From assembly GCF_000227135.1 (NCBI RefSeq), contig NC_018259.1, positions 355,140 to 419,139 of the forward strand: a stretch of DNA of 64,000 nt, given 5' to 3'. The notes under the pieces are model-generated. The model saw nothing but the letters and a program-made list of their open reading frames with translations. It ran no database searches and was not told the DNA's origin. Of the stretch, positions 61,365-64,000 are shown piece after piece. A program made the position numbers and the translations under genes. Positions within the stretch are counted from its first letter, which is position 1. Each line of letters starts with the position of its first letter. The stretch is from Leishmania donovani. Its lineage: Eukaryota; Euglenozoa; Kinetoplastea; Trypanosomatida; Trypanosomatidae.

Positions 61365-62234
61365 ATGGATGCGCGGCTGCCCTTCGACGCTATTCTTTCC
61401 CTCTCCCAATCATATGCCGCTGCTACCTCTACCTTTCTGTCGCTTCGTCGACGACTCTCTACGATGGCAATGATTGCCATCGCGGGAAGCGGCACAACAA
61501 GGAAAGGCGCTGTCGACAGCGCCAGCATATACACATCCAAGAATAAGACACGAATCGATGTGGAAAAAATGCAGAAGCCCATCATGATTGTTGGAACGAG
61601 CGCGCCACGCCGCCGCGAGATTGCGCAGCGCCGCTTTGGTTCCACCTACGATCTGGTGTACCTATCACCTGATATAGATGAGAAAGAAATCCGCGATTCG
61701 GACCCTTTTACCCTGACGCGTGCGATTGCGCAAGCGAAGATGGACGAGCTTCGAGCCAAGGTGGCTCGCGACACCGCGCTGCAGGACCGTGTTGCTCAGC
61801 GGCCGGGCAGTGTCGCTGTGACCTTTGACCAGGTTGTCGACTACCACGGCGAGATTCGCGAAAAGCCCGAGTCTGAGCAGCAAGCTGCGGCCTTCATACA
61901 TTCATACTCAAACGACAATCTGGGCACTGTCATGACGACCGTATTGTATGATTTTGGGACGGGGAAGCAGGTATCGATGCCCAACACAACCCTCACATTT
62001 TACGGCGAGATCCCGGATGAGACCGTGGCGCGTGTTGTCGAGCGCGGCGCTTGCCTGCGCGCTGCAGGCGGCTTTGTGGTGGAGGATGTGGACATGAAGC
62101 GGTGCGAGATCAGGATAGACCCTGGGACCGAGGAGGAGGTCTGCGGCTTTTGCGAGAAGTCTGTTCGTGCTCTACTGGAGGACGTGCACAGGTCGTGGGT
62201 GCAGGGTGGCCGCTGCAGCGGTGGAAAAGGGTGA
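61365..62234 (+). CDS. Maf/Ham1-fold nucleotide pyrophosphatase with possible mitochondrial leader
   Basis: The protein has 289 residues from the first ATG. The Maf domain begins near Met69: KPIMIVGTSAPRRREIAQRR (71-90) is the N-terminal nucleotide-binding loop, DIDEKEIRDSD follows, then TFDQVVDYHGEIREKP with the conserved catalytic-region Asp, and NDNLGTVMTTVLYDF. Maf proteins hydrolyse non-canonical or modified NTPs such as dTTP/UTP or m7GTP to monophosphates, cleaning the pool. The ~68 extra N-terminal residues contain Leu/Ser with a basic SLRRRLSTM segment, like a mitochondrial presequence. Internal ATGs at 61464 and 61569 could give cytosolic forms of 256 and 221 residues. Localisation is inference. 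Domain assignment is confident. Confidence 0.88.
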   Translation: MDARLPFDAILSLSQSYAAATSTFLSLRRRLSTMAMIAIAGSGTTRKGAVDSASIYTSKNKTRIDVEKMQKPIMIVGTSAPRRREIAQRRFGSTYDLVYLSPDIDEKEIRDSDPFTLTRAIAQAKMDELRAKVARDTALQDRVAQRPGSVAVTFDQVVDYHGEIREKPESEQQAAAFIHSYSNDNLGTVMTTVLYDFGTGKQVSMPNTTLTFYGEIPDETVARVVERGACLRAAGGFVVEDVDMKRCEIRIDPGTEEEVCGFCEKSVRALLEDVHRSWVQGGRCSGGKG

Positions 62235-62964
62235 GAGGTGAGGGCTGCGGGCACGCAATGTCGAGGCAGCGGCAAAGGTACTCCGCAGCGGCCTGCGGAG
62301 CGCTCCCACACGTTCTCGGCGACCCCACCCCACCCCACGTATCCGTCGCTGAAACGTGTATCGTCCTTTGCTGTTCTTCATATTGTTTGGGGAAGAAGCG
62401 ATTCCGCGCGCTCTGGCTCGTTCCCTTAGCGTGCGCTAGGACCGATTTCGACTGCCGCCAGATGACCCGGAAAGGGAAAAGACCAAAAGGAGGCACAACA
62501 AACAAGAACCACAACAGAAGTGCTAATTGGAGCTAAAGCCGGGGCAGGGGTGCTGTGAAGTACACGATTATGCCCACGTTGTACACGTGGGAGCGCCTGA
62601 TGCGGCCATCCTATCTCCCTCCTTTTCTGCGTTCATAGCCCATGCACCTCATCAGATCGAATCTAGAGGGCTATTGATTGTCTTGGTGCTTCTCGCGTGC
62701 ATGTTGCTACTCGCCATTTCACTTTTCGGTGTCCTGTGTGTTTGGTAAGCGATGACGCACGCTGTTTCTCAACCCTTCTCCCCTCCGTCCCTTCGTCTGC
62801 CCATCACCGCGGTTGTTTCTACTGTTGGCGTGCCGAGGTGCACCGCAGAGTTGCAACGCAAGAGCAACGCTACGCAAGTATGCAGCTGCGGCAGCTCGGC
62901 TTTCCTTCCTCCTCCTCCCATCACAAGTATAAGCTCTCGCAAGTGCGTCTCTTTGCTTCGTTGT
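62235..62964 (+). other. Spacer, no gene seen
   Basis: Mixed composition; it holds the Maf 3' UTR and the leader region of the last gene. No coding frame was recognised. Confidence 0.5.
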
Positions 62965-63017
62965 ATCCCTCCCTCCCTCCCTCCCTCCCTCCCCCCAACT
63001 CCCCCTCTTTTGTCTAG
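62965..63017 (+). promoter_or_regulatory. CCCT repeat tract and AG directly before the last start codon
   Basis: About seven CCCT units (62,965-62,995) continue as a C/T tract to 63,015. The first AG is at 63016-63017, one base before the ATG at 63019. If this acceptor is used, the gene-encoded leader is a single nucleotide after the spliced leader. Confidence 0.5.
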
Positions 63018-63018
63018 C

Positions 63019-64000
63019 ATGAACTCGCTGCTGAAAACACTTCGCAATGTTGTGGAGCTCGGCGAGGAGGAGTCGCCAGGAGCGTTCGCGCCATCGCAGC
63101 GCGACAGCGTAGACGAGCAATCTAATCCAGAGGTGCTGAGACAACATATTTCCACCCTCACCCAGAAACTGGCCCGCCAGGTAAAGTCCTACGAGGAGCT
63201 GAGGGGGGAAAGCATCTCCATGGAAAAGGAACTCACGCGTGTGCGCCTCCGCTTCGCCGCCGCGCGGAAGCTGTGGGAGTCCACCAACAATAGTCTCGAG
63301 CTTTCCATTCAGAACTTAGTCGAGCACCGGCTCTTCGGCGCCGCTTCTGCCGCCCCCGCTAGGCCTAGCACGGCGTTTGGCAGCAGGTCCGACAAGGTTT
63401 CGCCCAACCCTGCGGACACCCCCTTGCTTGATGCCATCTACGTTGCCTCTCTGCGTGAGCAGATTCAGCGACTGAAGGAAATGGTGATGCGGAGCGGCGA
63501 GGAGCGGAGTCAGCTGCAAAGTGAGAAGCAATACGAAGAGATGCAGCGAGTGTTGCATGCGAGCGGCTTCACCGCCTCGCACCTTGATGCTCAGGTGCGT
63601 GCGGCGGTTCAGAAGCTGGTAGCCCACTGGGGCAACGAGCGGGCCTACTACGAGTCGGTTATTGAGAGTCTTGAACAGAACGCTGCAAAACATGCTGAGC
63701 GGGAGGCGTTGTTGAGTGACTGTGTAAAGCAGGAGCAGGAGCGCCGTGCAGAGGCAACGGCGCAGAACTCCGCTGCGGAGTCTGAAGAACTGCGACGTCT
63801 TCGCGAGGAGCTCGAGCAGTGGAGACGCGGAAGGCGCACTGTCATGGAGAGTACCTCTGGGGATTCGCACCGGTTCTCTCAAACCGCGAGCCCGATCTCC
63901 GCAAACGCCACCCAGCAACCGGTCAACGAGGACGTCAGCGACGCCAGTCCGCTGCCGTACGTAGCCAAAGATAGGCACTTCCTCGTGTCGTTAGAAAGCG
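63019..64000 (+). CDS. Coiled-coil protein, N-terminal part (runs off the window)
   Basis: An open frame from the ATG at 63019 has no stop before the window end, giving 327 codons. Coiled-coil segments are clear at about 39-80 (LRQHISTLTQKLARQ and following), 140-180 (LREQIQRLKEMVMRSG) and 205-275, ending in SEELRRLREELEQWRRG. Between them are Ser/Pro-rich breaks. GC-rich codon use and the same strand as the cluster support a real gene. Long coiled coils are common in trypanosomatid basal-body, flagellar and cytoskeletal proteins, but I do not recognise this one. Its full length cannot be judged here. Confidence 0.85.
   Translation, partial: MNSLLKTLRNVVELGEEESPGAFAPSQRDSVDEQSNPEVLRQHISTLTQKLARQVKSYEELRGESISMEKELTRVRLRFAAARKLWESTNNSLELSIQNLVEHRLFGAASAAPARPSTAFGSRSDKVSPNPADTPLLDAIYVASLREQIQRLKEMVMRSGEERSQLQSEKQYEEMQRVLHASGFTASHLDAQVRAAVQKLVAHWGNERAYYESVIESLEQNAAKHAEREALLSDCVKQEQERRAEATAQNSAAESEELRRLREELEQWRRGRRTVMESTSGDSHRFSQTASPISANATQQPVNEDVSDASPLPYVAKDRHFLVSLES

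Overview
The window is nuclear DNA from a trypanosomatid, most likely Leishmania or a close Leishmaniinae relative. Every supported protein gene (12, two of them cut by the window edges) lies on the + strand with no visible intron. The genes are GC-rich and separated by long, pyrimidine-rich spacers full of CA/TG and TA microsatellites. Most starts have a C/T tract ending in AG just upstream, the usual spliced-leader acceptor layout. This is one polycistronic transcription unit with no strand switch and no tRNA or rRNA gene that I could see.

Layout. 1-8.5 kb: the 3' end of an unknown gene, a CLASP/TOG-like HEAT-repeat protein and Tudor-SN (four nuclease folds plus Tudor). 8.5-14 kb: a long spacer holding a SIDER-like retroposon and an assembly gap, then a CDC34/UBE2G-type E2 carrying a UBA-like tail. 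14.5-20.1 kb: a very large protein with the calpain-like region typical of androglobin. 20-25.5 kb: a 5.3 kb spacer in front of an RRM plus Cys-rich-finger RNA-binding protein. 27-40.5 kb: about 13.4 kb without a gene, holding dead ingi/L1Tc-type retroposon pieces and three assembly gaps. 40.5-49 kb: ESCRT-I Vps23/TSG101 with a CUE-like tail, another dead retroposon copy with a 536-base gap, and a jouberin (AHI1)-like WD40 protein. 50-64 kb: CCT-epsilon, a Siw14-type pseudophosphatase, a non-RD protein kinase, a Maf-family nucleotide pyrophosphatase and the start of a coiled-coil protein.

The genes do not form one pathway, as is normal for trypanosomatid gene clusters. Two themes recur. One is ciliary or cytoskeletal (CLASP-like, androglobin-like, jouberin-like, coiled-coil). 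The other is ubiquitin and folding (E2-UBA, Vps23-CUE, CCT5). RNA regulation is represented by Tudor-SN and the RRM protein. Expression control should be post-transcriptional, so the long UTR-like spacers and the retroposon remnants in them are the likely regulatory DNA.

The most notable points are: the retroposon family whose RNase H and zinc-knuckle remnants can still be read across three frames; two unusual ubiquitin-binding tails (UBA on a CDC34-type E2, CUE on Vps23); a Siw14-type phosphatase that has lost its catalytic arginine; the androglobin-like giant; and evidence that three of the four 99-N gaps are unmerged contig overlaps rather than missing sequence.
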